From the NCBI GenBank assembly GCA_947483645.1, contig CANKLS010000070.1:1-5897 (forward strand): DNA of 5,897 nt. The letters run 5' to 3'. This document shows, piece after piece, positions 5,288-5,897 of this stretch. The first letter of the stretch is position 1; every line of letters starts with the position of its first letter. This stretch comes from Bradymonadales bacterium. GTDB taxonomy: Bacteria > Myxococcota > Bradymonadia > REDH01. Made by a program: the position numbers and the translations under genes. The notes under the pieces are model-generated. The model made no database searches and was not told where the DNA came from. It worked only from the letters and a program-made list of their open reading frames with translations.

Positions 5288-5897
5288 GCAGTCGTGACGA
5301 GCACTTCATGCGGCTCGCCCTGCACGAGGCCGCCAAGGGGCGCGGCACCGCCCGACCCAACCCCATGGTCGGTTGCGTCATCGTGCGCGGCGACGAGGTT
5401 GTGGGCCGCGGCTTTCACCTCCGCGCCGGGCTTGCCCATGCAGAGGTCGAGGCGCTGCGCGACGCCGGCGACCTCGCGCGCGGGGCAGAGATCTTCGTCA
5501 ACCTCGAGCCCTGCAGCCATTTCGGTCGCACGCCCCCCTGTGCCGACGCGCTGATCCAGGGGGGTGTTGCCCGGGTCGTCGCCGGCATGATCGATCCCAA
5601 CCCGCGCGTCTCCGGTCAGGGGCTGCTACGCCTCGCCGCTGCCGGTATCGAGACCTCTGTGGGCCCGCTTGAGGCGGAGTGTAGAGCGCTGAACGAGGGC
5701 TTCGTTTCCGTGATTTCGCGCCGGCGCCCCTTTGTGACGCTCAAACTGGCGATGTCGCTCGATGGCCGCATCGCCTCGCGCGACGGCACAAGCCGTTGGA
5801 TCACCTCGGAGGCCGCCCGCCTGCGGGTCCACCGCTGGCGCGCTGAGCACGATGCCATCCTCGTTGGGGCCGGCACGCTGCGCGCCGACAACCCGCA
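5284..5897 (+). CDS. ribD: Riboflavin biosynthesis protein RibD (deaminase/reductase), 3' partial
   Basis: The frame stays open from the GTG at 5284 to the window edge (204 complete codons); the family is usually about 360-380 residues, so roughly 160-175 are missing on the right. RibD is a bifunctional cytoplasmic enzyme: it deaminates the pyrimidine produced from GTP by RibA, then reduces the ribosyl side chain with NADPH. The deaminase domain is complete, with NPMVGCVIV (26-34), the zinc/catalytic H52-A-E54 motif, and the second zinc motif E75-PCSHFGRTPPC86. The reductase domain begins at PFVTLKLAMSLDGRIA (149-164) and continues through SRWITSEAAR and DAILVGAGTLRADNP (190-204), where the window ends. 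The start overlaps the nrdR stop (GTGA, 5284-5287), which indicates translational coupling. There is no room for an FMN riboswitch directly upstream of ribD, so any flavin control would act at a more distant promoter. Confidence 0.96.
   Translation, partial: MSSRDEHFMRLALHEAAKGRGTARPNPMVGCVIVRGDEVVGRGFHLRAGLAHAEVEALRDAGDLARGAEIFVNLEPCSHFGRTPPCADALIQGGVARVVAGMIDPNPRVSGQGLLRLAAAGIETSVGPLEAECRALNEGFVSVISRRRPFVTLKLAMSLDGRIASRDGTSRWITSEAARLRVHRWRAEHDAILVGAGTLRADNP

Overview
The window is GC-rich and gene-dense, with every supported gene on the + strand. It looks like a chromosomal region of a Gram-negative bacterium of the Myxococcota / former Deltaproteobacteria type. Three things point there: an exported protein with a C-terminal tail like the AgmX/PglI family of myxobacteria, an MCE protein with a long C-terminal beta-rich (probable outer-membrane barrel) extension, and the mix of housekeeping genes. 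This is inferred from protein features only. I see no rRNA, tRNA, mobile element, CRISPR array or phage gene.

Region 1 (1-3469) is envelope-related. A 5'-truncated gene (1-975) encodes an exported protein; the end of its signal peptide is visible at the window edge, so its true start lies upstream. After a 51-nt gap with a GC-rich hairpin come an MlaE-type ABC permease (1027-1830) and, 31 nt later, an MCE/MlaD-type protein of 535 residues (1862-3469). The latter has an N-terminal membrane anchor, one MCE domain, a long helical region and a beta-rich C-terminus. Together they look like a lipid transport system between the inner and outer membranes. No ATPase (MlaF type) lies between or beside them in this window.

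Region 2 (3520-5897) is a housekeeping series: a DUF177/YceD protein, ribosomal protein L32 (rpmF), ribose-5-phosphate isomerase B (rpiB), the ribonucleotide-reductase repressor NrdR, and the start of the riboflavin enzyme RibD, which runs off the right edge. Spacing tightens from left to right (30 nt, 35 nt, 11 nt, then a 4-nt overlap), so rpiB-nrdR-ribD are very probably co-transcribed, with yceD-rpmF likely part of the same unit. Theme: ribosome/rRNA biogenesis, then pentose-phosphate, deoxynucleotide and flavin metabolism.

Nothing here is clearly a new defence or mobile system. The most interesting item is the MCE protein with a barrel-like C-terminus paired directly with a permease and no adjacent ATPase. 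The longest gene-free stretch is about 51 nt, so no large intergenic region remains to explain.
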